From NCBI GenBank assembly GCA_947683625.1, contig CANTUR010000046.1:1362001-1426000 (forward strand): 64,000 nucleotides of DNA. The letters are read 5' to 3'. This DNA comes from Mallotus nudiflorus (lineage: Eukaryota > Streptophyta > Magnoliopsida > Malpighiales > Euphorbiaceae). This document shows positions 22,620-34,047 of this stretch, piece by piece (within the stretch, counting starts at the first letter, position 1; every line of letters starts with the position of its first letter). Made by a program: the position numbers and the translations under genes. The notes under the pieces were generated by a model. That model did no database searches, was not told where the DNA came from, and was given only the letters and a program-made list of their open reading frames with translations.

Positions 22620-24515
22620 TAGGGATGTTAGGTCTTATAGTGGTTATCCTTCAGGCTGCTAGCATAATAACTATTCTTGCATCTTCTTGCCAACTATCTC
22701 CATGACTTCATCTTTTTGTACCTCAAATGTGCATTTTTCTTTCTTGTCTAGCAGCTTCTCATCATTAAACTCATCGCCCCATCCTGTAGGCGCAATTGAT
22801 TCGAAGAGTATGTCAAAAGAAGGTGGTTTGGAATAAAAAACCTTATAGTCAAACTTGCTTGAAGGCTGACCTAATAAGTCTTATGCTCTTTCCACATCTT
22901 TGGGGGCATTAAGAGATTTCCCATTGGTTTGAAGGTCTAGGTCCTCAAATGAGCTTAGCACTTCTTCTTCACTAACTCATGAGTTGATCATTATGGTAGT
23001 TGGGGGTGGTACATTTCGGTAGTTTAGGAAAGGATTATTTTTGGTGCTTGGGTTTTTAGGGTCTGTGATCTTTCTAGAGTCTATAAAGTTTTAGATTTCA
23101 TGTTTGAGGTGGATGGAATTATCTATGGAGTGTTGGAGGTTTTGATGGAATTTGCAATGCTTGTTTAGGTTAGAGCCTGGGGTGTTTGGGTTTGGTAGGT
23201 TTAGATTAGGTAAAGGTTAAAGTAAGTCCTTTTGCATTAGGTGCTCTAGGATTTTTGACAAAGGTTGGTTAAAGTTGGAGAATCTCCTTCCTTTTTGAAC
23301 AACATACACTTCCATAATCCAACTAGTGCTTCCTTGCTGTGTGCCCCCAGTTAGGTAGTTTCTTGCTCCAGTGGTCCTAGCAATCTTCTTTTCTCGCTTT
23401 CAATCTCCTCAGGTTGCAAACCATTGTCATAAAAGTCTAAAAATGTCTTAAGGTTCATCATTTACAACCTCTCAACTAGATTAGGTGACATGTTATGAAC
23501 TATCATCCTAACCTGATCTTTCTCAGCCAACTTATTTTTCATTAATCCTACCTTATTCATAAATCTAGTCAAGAAATTAGAAAAGGATTCATTTGATTTT
23601 TGCTTAGTCAGTTCTAAATCCTTAATGGATACTTCCAATTTAGTGCTATAATCATACTATTTTAAAAAAGCAGTATATAGTTCTTTCCAGTTAGCCCTGA
23701 TAAACTTTTCCAACCCATGGTAGCAATTTATAGCCATTCCCTTTAAAGACAATACAAATAACCTAGTGATCACTGCTAATGGGGGTTTAGTAGTGCTTAT
23801 AGTTATTGTGTACTAACTGAGATGAATCCTAGGATCTCCAATTCCATCAAAATTTTGTAGCTGAGGCATTTTGAACTTCTCAAGTAGCTTATTACCCTTT
23901 GTTAGTAACATATCATCAAAGTCAAATGAATATCCCATGTCTTGTCCTTTAATTAACTATTCCATCTTGGACATTTTCTAGGTCAGTGCTTGTATCTGCT
24001 TAGACTCATGGTCTTGTACCAGTTCAAGTGATTCTCTATTCACCTTTTTTACCATTTAGTTCTCAACGTCCTCAAGCTTCACATCAACATCAGGTGGGTT
24101 TCTACCAATAGGTTGCCCCCTAATATTATTAGCAGTAGGTAGAGCCTTTATAGGAAGTAGGATAGCTATAGCAGTAAGTGGTTGATCAATTATAGGTGGT
24201 AGTATGACAACAACAGTAGGTTGCATCAATCTAGATAAAGCCTGTCTCAGTTCATCTTGCATCATAGTCCTCATGTCATCCATCAAAGCTCCCTTAATGT
24301 CTTCTAAGGTCCAGTTCTCTCCTTATTATTGTTCTATTTCTATATGCTCAGTTGGAGTTGGTTTAGATTCCAAGTAAAGCAGATTAACAGGACTCTTCTT
24401 CAGTCTATAAAGGATCTCTTTTGCTATGGCTTTAGGACTTAAATATGTTCTTCTTAGTTTGACACCTTTCTGTCCCTAAATATGAGAAGACCCAGATGAA
24501 TCTATGATGGCTACA
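22620..24515 (-). pseudogene. Tat gag polyprotein (nearly full, broken)
   Basis: Read downwards from about 24515. N-terminal residues are AIIDSSGSSHI, then MDDMRTMMQDELRQALSRLM (24227-24286). The Retrotrans_gag core follows: MPQLQNFDGIGDPRIHL (near 23840), LAVITRLFVLSLKGMA, and the highly family-like LTKQKSNESFSNFLTRF and KDQVRMIVHNMSP (23480-23620). A CKFHQN..HSIDN segment near 23150 stands where the family's Cys/His knuckle lies. A Ser/Thr-rich, then acidic C-region ends at about 22620. Several stops and at least one frameshift are present. Lies directly downstream of PBS and LTR copy c in the same orientation, which fixes it as the 5' end of one element. Confidence 0.85.
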
Positions 24516-25259
24516 AAAAAAAGTGTTAGTGTGATGGATGAAATACATGTATGAATGATACACATGCTATGCAACAAGTAGCAAATAACAAGTATTAATC
24601 AAATGTACAACATTCATCCTTCTAACCTTATTCCTCTGACACACGTGTTCAATGGTGAGTCTCTTTTCCTAGGATTTTTTTATCTTGGCCTTAATATCAA
24701 TAGGGGATATCAAGGACCGATGCACATGCCAAACCTCTCTTAAAGCAATAAAAGCATGGAAATAATATTTCTAGGTATAAAGGTCTAGCTCAATCTTTAT
24801 TAGCCTAGATGGGCTCTTTGAAGTGTGGGCTTAGGCTTTTATAGATAAAAATACCTTATGGCAACATACATAAGCAATTTGGGTAAATCCTAGGGGAGGT
24901 AACTAAGCCATTATATGTAGTTAAGGTCTGGTGAAAAGACAAGGTTCCCTTAGCAATATGCCCTCCTTTAAGACTTGAGTTATAGGCCAAGGTCAGAGGG
25001 GCCTAACATCCTTTACAAACTCGAGAGAAGACTCCCCTCTTTAGGACTTGGGTTACAAACTCTGGTAAGATGAGCTCGGTAATCTCCCTTAAATCGAGTT
25101 AAGGCTAAGAGTGATGGTTAGCCAATTTACAACTCCATAGAGCTAGTGGAATCATAAACCAATGCCATCAGTTAATAGGGACATGTAGAATGAATGCAAG
25201 AATAAAATAATGATTAATAAAATAATGCTAAAGAACATAAGTAGAATCAATATCTCTTA
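24516..25259 (-). other. 5' untranslated leader between PBS and gag
   Basis: No reading frame. Contains two related GGACTTGGGTTA-type blocks (24960-25050). Consistent with the long leaders of Tat elements. Confidence 0.5.
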
Positions 25260-25277
25260 TCCCCAGTAGAGTCGCCA
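25260..25277 (-). other. Primer binding site, tRNA-Arg type
   Basis: One base inside LTR copy c. On the element's strand it reads TGGCGACTCTACTGGGGA. This is complementary to a tRNA-Arg 3' end (..CCCCAGCGGAGTCG plus CCA) with about two mismatches. tRNA-Arg priming is known for Ogre/Tat-clade elements. It proves that copy c is a 5' LTR and not a solo LTR. Confidence 0.75.
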
Positions 25278-25278
25278 C

Positions 25279-27310
25279 TGTAAACGACAGGGTTTAGCGT
25301 GCATCCAAGATTTTCATAACCGCGACACTGTTTGAGCTCAGGGCTCTAAAGAACATACTAACCATTGTCACAAAGACATGGCATGGAGATGAGGAGTTGC
25401 CACACAAGGTAATAACTAGGACAAATCATTTTGGTGGTACTTAATTCTCTAAAAGAAAGCTAGCACCATAACCAGGAGATTCTGGGAATGGAATACTAAC
25501 TTTTTTTAGTCTTGTGTTCATTTAGAATTACTTTATGAATTACTATCTTATTCTCTATCTACACACAATTTTATTAAACCCCAATTAAAAATCCATCTAA
25601 CCCTAGAGCAAACTAGTAATAAAACTACATGTAAAAAATGAATATGAAGTGCATCGTCCCTAGGTCTAAACTGTGTTAATTTTATTTTAAAGTTTATCTA
25701 ATTCTATATTTTTATTTACAAGTGAAATGGACTAAATATGGTCCTACATTTTAAGATAATTAATTAGCCTAAGTCTACTTATTTTAATTCTAAAAAGTGG
25801 GCTTAAATCTATTAATTTTAAGAAATAAATTAGTGGGCTTAATTTTTCTTAATTTTATATCAAGTAATATGATCCTAAATCTATTTATTTTAAAAAGAAA
25901 ATGTTTTAATGGGCTGAGTTAAGTCTAAATTAATTTTAATTAAACTAAAAATGGGCCTAAGTCTAACTTAATCTAATTGGGCCTAAATTGATTTTAAAAT
26001 TAATTAAACCTAAAAATCTAATTAAAAGACTATTTATTAAATGGGTTGGAACCTAACGTGGACCTACGGCCTAAAGAGAATAAAAACATGTAAACAAGCC
26101 CAAACAACAAATTAAAGAAAATAATGAATAAAAAACATACATTTAGTGATTTCTAACCCAATTTTAATTTCATGCAACCTAAATTAAGCTAAAGCCATCA
26201 TTGATTTTATTAGGGTTTTATCAAATGACCTAATTTACTAATTAATTTTAAAAGTTCAAAAAATTAAAGAGTTTTACTATTCCCACTATCGGGGCTATTA
26301 CAAAATCTACCCAAAAATAGTAACGAAATAAAATTAAAATTATAACTCTTAAGAAAATAAATTAAACAAATTCAAAACTAAAAAAAATTAGATAGAACAA
26401 AATTAAAAAATACATAAGAATTAAATTGAGATCCTCATTCTTGGTTTTCATTTATGGATTCTCCATGGATTTTCCTTGGTTCAATAATGTATTCATCATT
26501 ATAGAAACATGAAACACATAGAATAAAAAAAAAAGATTAGAATAAATGAACAAGGAAAACAAAATAATGAAAATTAAACAAAAAAAACATAAAAAAAAAT
26601 AAAAACATAAAAACATAATATTAATGAAATAATTAATAATAATAACAAAAAAAAGGAGTAGAAGAAGGATGCTATGCACATGCTATTTGGATGTCTCTCA
26701 AAATAAGATTTCACTATCTTGAGAAAATTGACTCAGTGTTTTTCTTCATTTATGGCCTTGAAAAGAATGTATGAAAAGGTTTTTTTTTTTACTTTCTTTT
26801 CTTTTCTTCTTTTTTTTTTTCTAGATGTTTTTTCAATCAACTCTTTTTTACAGTAGTTATCAGGGTGTTCTCTTTTTTCTCTCTTTACACAGTCTCTCCT
26901 CCTTTTTTCTTCTCAAACTTTTTTTATATCTCGTTCTAACCCTAGCTAGCGACTTGCGTGACCATAGGAGAGGCAGCTTTGATCCTCTTTCTTAAAACAA
27001 ACAGGATAACAATTTTAATTTTAAAAAATTATACGCTTAAAAAATGAGTACTGAATAGATAAATATCAAAATTAGTAAATTTTTACACCTCGGCTACAAA
27101 ATGTTGATCGACATTGTGTAATGCCGATCGGCATTACATACATTTTCACCCTGCAAAAATTAATATTTTACAATTAAAACAAAAAAACATTGCAATTTAG
27201 TCCTTGAAATTGCGAAACTTAACACTAGAGGTCAATTTTCAACTAAATTTTCATCATAGAGGCTTTCATCGCATTCATACACACATGCATCCTGAAATTG
27301 GGTGCTTGCA
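25279..27310 (-). mobile_element. Tat-family 5' LTR, copy c (2032 bp)
   Basis: Complement of copy b from TGTAAACGACAGGG (right terminus of the family) to GGGTGCTTGCA. PBS and gag follow in the minus direction. Contains the GGGGCTATTACA block (26291-26302) and a shortened palindrome ladder (27100-27150). The matching 3' LTR is not in the expected place at lower coordinates, so the element is truncated. Confidence 0.88.
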
Positions 27311-27315
27311 CATAT

Positions 27316-27596
27316 CACCCCTTGCTTGTAGCTTGGAAAAGGTTACACAGCACCCCTTGCTTGTAGCTTGGTAAAGGTTACGTAGCACCCCTTACTTGTA
27401 GCTTGGTAAAGGTTACATGGCACCCCTTTATTATAGCTTGGTAAAGGTTATATGGCACCCCTTGCTTGTAGCTTAGTAAAGGTTACATGACAATCCTTAC
27501 TTGTAGCTTGGTAAAGGTTACACAACAGCTCTTGCTTGTAGCTTGGTAAAGGTTACACAACAGCTCTTGCTTGTAGTTTGGTAAAGGTTACATAAC
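27316..27596. repeat. 35-bp tandem array, eight units
   Basis: Eight head-to-tail units of about 35 bp with the core CTTGTAGCTTGGTAAAGGTT. Neighbours differ at one to five positions, the most variable being the last three to four bases and the CACCCCTT start. There are no spacers between units. Confidence 0.9.
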
Positions 27597-27611
27597 ACAC
27601 TCATAAAAAAG

Positions 27612-27742
27612 AAGTTTCTAGTATTTTGCTCCTCATGAGTGGGCAACACTAATACATGAGTGGTAGCCCTTATAAAAGTTTTCAGCATTTTCTCTCCTCG
27701 TGAGTTGGCAGCACTAATACACGAGTGGCAACCCTTATAAGA
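27612..27742. repeat. 65-bp tandem duplicate
   Basis: Two diverged copies of a ~65-bp unit containing GGCAACACTAATACATGAGT / GGCAGCACTAATACACGAGT and ending CCCTTATAARAG. Confidence 0.8.
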
Positions 27743-27828
27743 GTTTTCTATCTCATGTGTTTTTAAAATTTGCTTCCCATACATCGACAAGCGTTAGCTT
27801 GATTAATGCATGTGAAGTAAGAGGCAAC

Positions 27829-30775
27829 TGTTGATACCCCAAATTTCAGCGGTTTCCCTAAAATTCCGATGATGAAGGATCCTGTCATGAGATAGGGAAA
27901 AATTTCTCTAGAAGTCTTCCTAAGCATGCTCACACTGACAAAATACCAAAAAAATAATCCAAAAAGCCCATAAATATTTGAGCCTTAAAAAACTCAAAAC
28001 ATTCTAAAAATAGCCAAAAACATATGAAAATGAAGTTTGGGAGCCTAAGGGTCAAGCTTGCCCATGAGTGTGGGTTCTCCCCACACTTGTGGGTTAGCCA
28101 ATCCATAAGTGTGGGTTGATAAGCCATGCCTACGTGGATCGTAACCCACTTTTCTAGGTTGTGAACCCACACCTGTGCATTAAGGCTCAGACTCCTTAAA
28201 AATTCAAAATTTCCCATTTTTGGGAGACCTTTTCCCATTTTTTTTCCAAAAACTCTCTCCTAGAAAAAAAAGCAGACTACTATTGGATGATTTTTGACAC
28301 TCTCTCTCACTCCTAAAGCACTTGGAAATCGCTTTTACACCCGAACACTTAACCAAAAATCATTTTCTCTTAGGATTTAGACCCATAAATCCAAACCTAT
28401 CTCCTTCTAAGTCAAATCACATATCTACGGTAATCACCCAGTCCCTTGAGGATCACCCTATTTATTTTTATTAAAAATTAGCATTTATTGGATTTTCTGT
28501 TCTTCTACTTCTTTTTTGCATTTTACATAATTTTTCATTTTCATTTTATTATTTATTATGTTATGATAAAGTTGTTATTTTTGTGGTGATTTGAAGTTGG
28601 AGAATAAGATATGTAGACGAAGTGGGTAGTTTGGGTGAATCCGAGAATGTTTGCATTCATCTTTGCATTTTCCATCATTTTTGTATTATTTTTTTTATAG
28701 AAAGAATGACTATTTGGGTGTAAAGTTAGCATTTTTATTGTTATTTTTGCAATTTATTAATTTAGTCATTTTCTTCCTTCATAACTTTATTATTTTTTTA
28801 TCATTAAATCCACATTTTTACAGTGGGAATAATATTTTTTTTTATCATTTTTGTTATATTATTCGCATTCTTATTATTTTTATTGCTTTTATGTTCTCTT
28901 TTGGTAAAATTGTCATGTTTATCATAAAATTGATATTTTTATGGTAAAAATGACACATTTATCATTTTTATTATTTTATTCTGTATTTTTATTTATTTTT
29001 ATTGCTTTTATTGCTTTTATTATTTTTATTTCATTTATTTTATTATTTTTATTTCATTTATTGTATTTTTATGATTTTTATTTCATTTATTGCATTTTTA
29101 TGATTTTTGTTATTTTTATATCTTCTCTTGATAAACTTGCCATTTTTTTGTCATAGAGTTGATGTTTTTATTGTGAAAATTGAATTTTTATCATTTTCAT
29201 TATTTTATTTCTGCATACTTATTATTTTTATTATATTTGCTGCATTTTTATTATTTTTCTTGCATTTATTTGCATTTTTGAGAAATTTGCTGTTTTTATC
29301 ATAAAGTTAATATTTTATGGTAAAAATTGCATTTTTATCACCTCCATTATTTTATTTTTGCACATTTCTGCACATTTTTTATTTTTATTATATTAATTGT
29401 GTTTTTTTTTCTATTTTTGTTGTTTTATTTTCCCTTTTTGATAAATTTGTTATTTTTATCATAAAATTAGTATTTTTATGGTAAAAAAAATACATTTTTA
29501 TCATTTTCATTATTTTAATTCTGCACTTTATAATCTTTATTATATTTGTTGCATTTTTATTATTTTTCTTTCTTTTATTTTCATCTTTGATAAATTTGCT
29601 ATTTTTATCATAAAGTTAATGTTTTTATGGTAAAAATTGCACTTTTATCATTTTTATTATTTTAATTCTGCACTTTATTATTTTTATTATATCTCTTGCA
29701 TTTCTATTATTTTTGTTGTTTTTATTTTCCTTTTTGATATATTTGCTATTTCAATCATAAAGTTCACATTTTTATGGTGGAAATAGTAATTTTATCATTT
29801 TTATTATCTTTTTTTTGCATGATTTATTATTCCTGTAATTTTTATTTTCCCTCTTGTTAAGTTTACTATTTTATCATAAAGTTTACATATTTATGGTAAA
29901 AAAAATATTTTTATTATTTTTACTATTCTATCACTTTTTTTGTGTGTGATTATTTTCATTTTATTCTCTTGATAAATTTTCTATTTTTATCATAAAGTTA
30001 ATATCTTTATGGTGAAAATACTATCTTTTGTCATTTATTTATTTATCTCATTTATACTTTTTTTTTGTATTGCTTTTTATTGCCTTAATTTACCTTCTTT
30101 GGTAAATAGATTATTTTTATATTTTCTTGTTTTGAAAATCTCATTTTTATAATAAAAATGATAATCTTGCACCAAAATACTTAAATTCTAAAATCTTGCA
30201 TCATGCATTTTCATTAGCATCCTTGTTTGTTTACTTGTTTAATTATTTTTGTTATCTTAATTATGAATGAATGAAAAATCTATAAAATTGTCATATATGT
30301 GATGTGTGCTTGCATGTGTGTGAAAGCTAACCTTTTTTTTTTTTTGTAGGTTTATTAGAATAGGAATTTTTATTTTTATTTTCTATTTTGATGTAAATAT
30401 AATAGGGAATTTATAGGGCAATATAATCCTTAATCTCAATTCCCCTTTTATTTTCTATTTTGGATGCATTTATTTCAATAGGCTTTTCTTCAAGGGTTGT
30501 AATCCTTAATCCCTTTCTCCATTTCTTTTTATTTTATGTATTTGTGTGTTTATTTTATTATTGTTTCTTGTATGCTTGTGTGTTACTTGCTACATGGTTA
30601 CTTGTTTGCATTATGTGGATGACAAATGTTTATTTATTCTGTGATATATGTTCACCAATTCCAATTACCATGCGTTTCCAATTTCCATTATTTATTAACT
30701 AACAATTAAATGTGGCAAATGCATCATTAAACCAAAATTAAGGTGAAGTAGTGGATAATTAAGCAACGTATAATC
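27829..30775 (+). repeat. T-rich tract A: probable part of a third, very long LTR
   Basis: Starts TGTTGATACCCCAAATTTC, a plausible LTR terminus. From about 28650 to 30100 it holds some nine diverged repeats of about 150 bp (core: TTGATAAATTTGCTATTTTT, ATCATAAAGTTAATRTTTTT, ATGGTAAAAATTG). The plus strand is strongly biased to T over A. The part from 30270 on, with GTGATGTGTGCTTGCATGTG, TTTATTAGAATAG and ATAATCCTTAATC, matches tract B (41315-41460 and 42930-43000). It ends abruptly inside a Tat integrase. Open frames here (e.g. 28651-29304) are Phe/Leu/Ile strings with no protein meaning. Confidence 0.6.
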
Positions 30776-31985
30776 CTAAATAGTTCTTTTTCCTTTACCT
30801 AAAGTTGTACCCCTATCTAAGACTACGTGATGAGGGATTCTATAATGATTTTGCCACTTGTTTTTCCTATACCTTGAAATAAGATTTTCTTTAACCCATT
30901 TTGCGAAATAATCAATCGCGAGTAGAATGTATTTATATTCATTTAATGTTGTTAAGTGAATTTCTCTAATGATATCCAATCCCTAAGCTAAGAATGGCCA
31001 AGGAGATGTCATAATATGTAGCTTCATATGGGGTAAATGGTTGATGTCCCTATAGATTTGATAGTTATGTCATCTCTTTACAAACTTGATACAATCCTCT
31101 ACCAACATCAACCAAAATAATCCTTACCTTATGATCTTTTAGCCAATATTGATCTTGTCATTTGTGGCCTGCAAACACCCTCATGAATCTTAACTATCAC
31201 CTTTTTTTTCTTCATTCTCATCTAAAAATCTAAGTTGGACCCTATTAAAAGTCCTTTTGTATATAACACCTTAATGTAATAAGAACATTGTTGCTAATTT
31301 ATTGATGACTATCTTTTCCTTTTCACTTGCTTCCTTTGGACATTGTCATTTGTCCAAACTTTTGGTTGTCATAATGCCATGGTTTCTTATATACTTTCAC
31401 ATACATAACCACTCCATTCTTGTGACATTTTTGATATAATTTCAATAACATTAAAAGCTTTATATGCATTCTGACTAGTCCTTCCTAAACTAATGCCAAA
31501 ATAGGCTAAAGCATCTACCATCTTATCGTGATTCCATAGTAAATGGATAAGCTTTCACTTTTAAAATAAGTGACTCAACAACCACAAGTGTTTTAGATAA
31601 TGCTTATAGTGATGTTCTCTCAAGTCCTATTCACATGTTGCTTGATTGATTGCTAGCATTGAATCTCCAAGGATTTCCACTTCTGTTATTCCTAGTGCTA
31701 TTAAGGCTTTTAACCCTATTATGTAAGATTAAGTATTATACTTCATTATTTTTAACTTTAAATGCTAACTTTTTAGCTATAGGAACTACCTCATTTTCTA
31801 GTGTTACTAAGATTATTTTAACTCTTGCTCTGAATTGGTTCACTACTCCATCAAAGTACATTCGCCATCCTTACACCTTGATGGCTAAAGTGAGATCATT
31901 TGAGAATTCAAGTTTGGCTTCTTCTTCATATGAGATTGGGTTTAAAACTAAAAAATCTATTACCACCCTCCTTTTAATTGGGTTT
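30776..31985 (-). pseudogene. Tat integrase and RNase H remains (element 2)
   Basis: Read downwards from 31985. First is an RNase H linker (RRVVIDFLVLNPIS), then YFDGVVNQFRARVKIILVTL and VVPIAKKLAFK (31740-31870). After a degenerate stretch the integrase follows: HEGVCRPQM (near 31180), WPFLA-like residues, then a clean frame at 30776-30979 with ILLAIDYFAKWVKENL and RIPHHVVLDRGT. The latter is the family IPHHIVTDNGTQF with the catalytic Asp kept and Asn to Arg. Integrase is cut at 30775 by tract A. Orthologous blocks in the plus-strand fragment at 2540-3560 support the reading. Confidence 0.75.
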
Positions 31986-32874
31986 AAGTCCAAGAGTCAG
32001 TTGTTAAACATATGACTCTTTAAGAATGTTTTTAAAAAAATTTTCAATTTTAACCTCTCAGTTACAAACAAACTATTAAAATGCTTACTAATTGTCCATT
32101 AAGAGGGTAATTTAAACCTAGGATATGAAACAGATAAATTTTTTTAGAAAAACTAGGCCCTTTCACAAACTTAAATAGAAATTTATCAATAGTTATTATA
32201 TGAGCAAGTGCATTTCTAATTAGATCTTGATCAAATTTTGATGTCCTTATTACATGAACATTGTCATGCAATTCAGACTCAACAACATTAACATGAGGTT
32301 GGAAAGTTAAAAGTGTTTGTTCACTTTCTTTAAGATGAGGGTTTTTCAAACAGTTAAGCATGTGATTTCTAATAAATGAACTTCCATTCTTTTTTGAGTG
32401 AAAATTAAAGACTCTTAAGTAATATATACATTTAGCTTGAAAAACTATACCAGATTAGTCCTTTATCATTTCAAATGCTCCTATGCCTTAGAATAGGGAC
32501 TCAGTTTCCTTCCTTTTTTTGCAGCAACAGTTGTCTACTTTTCAGCTTCCACTATTATTAGAGGCAATAGTAGTAGTATTACTACTAATACTAATATTAC
32601 TAGTTCTAGTATCCATCTACAAATAAAATTATAACAAATCATTATTAAATATTGTATAATAACACATGTTAAATACTTGAAATATAAAAATCATTAACTG
32701 AATCATATGGAAAATATATTACCTTATTTTGAGTCTCTTTATACTCAGGTGAGAATATGGATTAGATTTTAGAGCTTCCATATCAAATAGATTAGCTTCA
32801 CAAAAAAAGCTTCCACTATCAGATCTTGATATAAGATCATTAAATATATATTAGGTCTTAGATTCACAAGTTCC

Positions 32875-32933
<59 letters not shown>

Positions 32934-33787
32934 GAACAAAAAAATTTAAAGTAATTTCATAAATAATTAACAAATAATTAATAAATATTTACCATAATAA
33001 ACTTAAGAGAATTAGAACCATTGCATGTTTCTTTGTTCACTATCAGTGTCAAAAATTTAACCAAGCTTCCACCAAGTAAGATCTCAGTTATGAGAAATTA
33101 AAAAAAGCTTCCACTAAATAAGATCTCATATATGAGATCGACTACAACTTCAAATTGCCATGTTCTAAAATATAGATCCAAGTCAGAAAAGTCCCATATA
33201 AATGAAAAAACACAAAGAGTAAATAATATAAATAAGATTCCATAATAATATAAAAATGCATAAAATAATAAAAAAAATATGTACACACTGAGGGCTAAAT
33301 CATTTATAGCAAAATGTTTTCTTTATATGTAGATTTTATCATTGTTTGAGTGATAAAATGGAAGATTAAACACTAAATAGTGATAAACAACAAAGACAAT
33401 CAATAAAATGGTGTTAACTCTTTAGATCCACCACTTTATTCATGACTCAAAATCAAACTCTTTAGATCTAGGATTTAAATCATTGAAGATAGAGATTGAG
33501 AGACATGGAAGCATTAAAGGTGGTAAGACTAAGAAAGGATGAACACTATTTTAATTTGAGACATTAAATAGGAGAAAAAGACTGAGAGATTAGTTAAATC
33601 TTAAAGATGAGTTAGGAGAAATTAGGTTTTATTCACTTGAGATGAAAGAAAAATAAAAGGTTACAGAGAGGTGAATAAGAGGTTAAATATAAAGAGGATT
33701 CTAGAAGAGAGGAGAGAAAGAGGGAGGTAGTGAGATTTAAGGTTAGGGTTAGAGAGTTGTGAGAGAACTCATAATATAATGTTTATA
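31986..33787 (-). mobile_element. hAT transposon fragment with BED zinc-finger transposase N-terminus
   Basis: On the minus strand: a BED-finger-like region near 32360-32500 (VWEHFEMIKD, AKCIYYLRVFNFHSKKNGSS, FIRNHMLNCL). A clean frame (32062-32361) follows with SKFDQDLIRNALAHIITID and KFLFKFVKG. Then, with frameshifts, FHILGLNYPL and RVICLTTDSWT end at about 31990. These match the order in plant RICESLEEPER-like hAT transposases. Only the N-terminal third is present, cut exactly where Tat RNase H linker resumes. Upstream sequence to 33787 would be the hAT 5' region, with no clear TIR at its edge. About 800 bp of Tat RT/linker expected between the flanks is missing. Confidence 0.7.
32876..32930. 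repeat. (AT)n microsatellite
   Basis: About 26 uninterrupted AT dinucleotides inside the hAT fragment. Confidence 0.95.
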
Positions 33788-34047
33788 TACTACTCCAAAT
33801 GACATTACCCTATAATAGTGCATCCCCCATTCCTTGATGAAAGCAATTTTGGCTTTATCAATAACTGACATGAAAATTTAGTTATATCTTTAAAACCCAT
33901 CCATAAAGGAATGCATTGCACATATAGCAACATTATCAATCAACATATCTATGTAGATCAAAAGAAAGTCATTTTTTGCCATGCTTTATTCAAATCTCTA
34001 TAATCCACACAAACTCTTATTCGTCCATCCTTTTTTAGTACTGACAC
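33788..34047 (-). pseudogene. Tat reverse transcriptase, middle part (element 2)
   Basis: Reads on the minus strand as VSVLKKDGRIRVCVDYRDLN, then KAWQKMTFF, LIDNVA, SFMDGF (stop) RYN, AKIAFIKEWGMHYYRVMSFG. This is the RT palm from the KKDGR box to the PFGL box. It is flanked by the hAT fragment below and a solo LTR above; the N-terminal part resumes at 36068. Confidence 0.88.

Noticed and set aside
25260..25277. tRNA-Arg 3' end, possible tRNA gene
   Set aside because: Only the 18 terminal bases are present, one base from an LTR; it is a primer binding site, not a gene.
27316..27596. CRISPR-like array of 35-bp repeats
   Set aside because: Units are head to tail without unique spacers, in plant DNA; it is a minisatellite.
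28651..29304. Three overlapping Phe/Ile/Leu-rich frames
   Set aside because: Direct consequence of the T-rich tandem repeats; not membrane proteins.
33738..33760. Telomere-like GGTTAGGGTTAGAG
   Set aside because: Only two units, inside the hAT 5' region; not an interstitial telomere array.
33785..33800. TATATAAAC as hAT promoter TATA box
   Set aside because: Sits exactly on the RT/hAT junction in AT-rich DNA; no transcript evidence and position could be chance.
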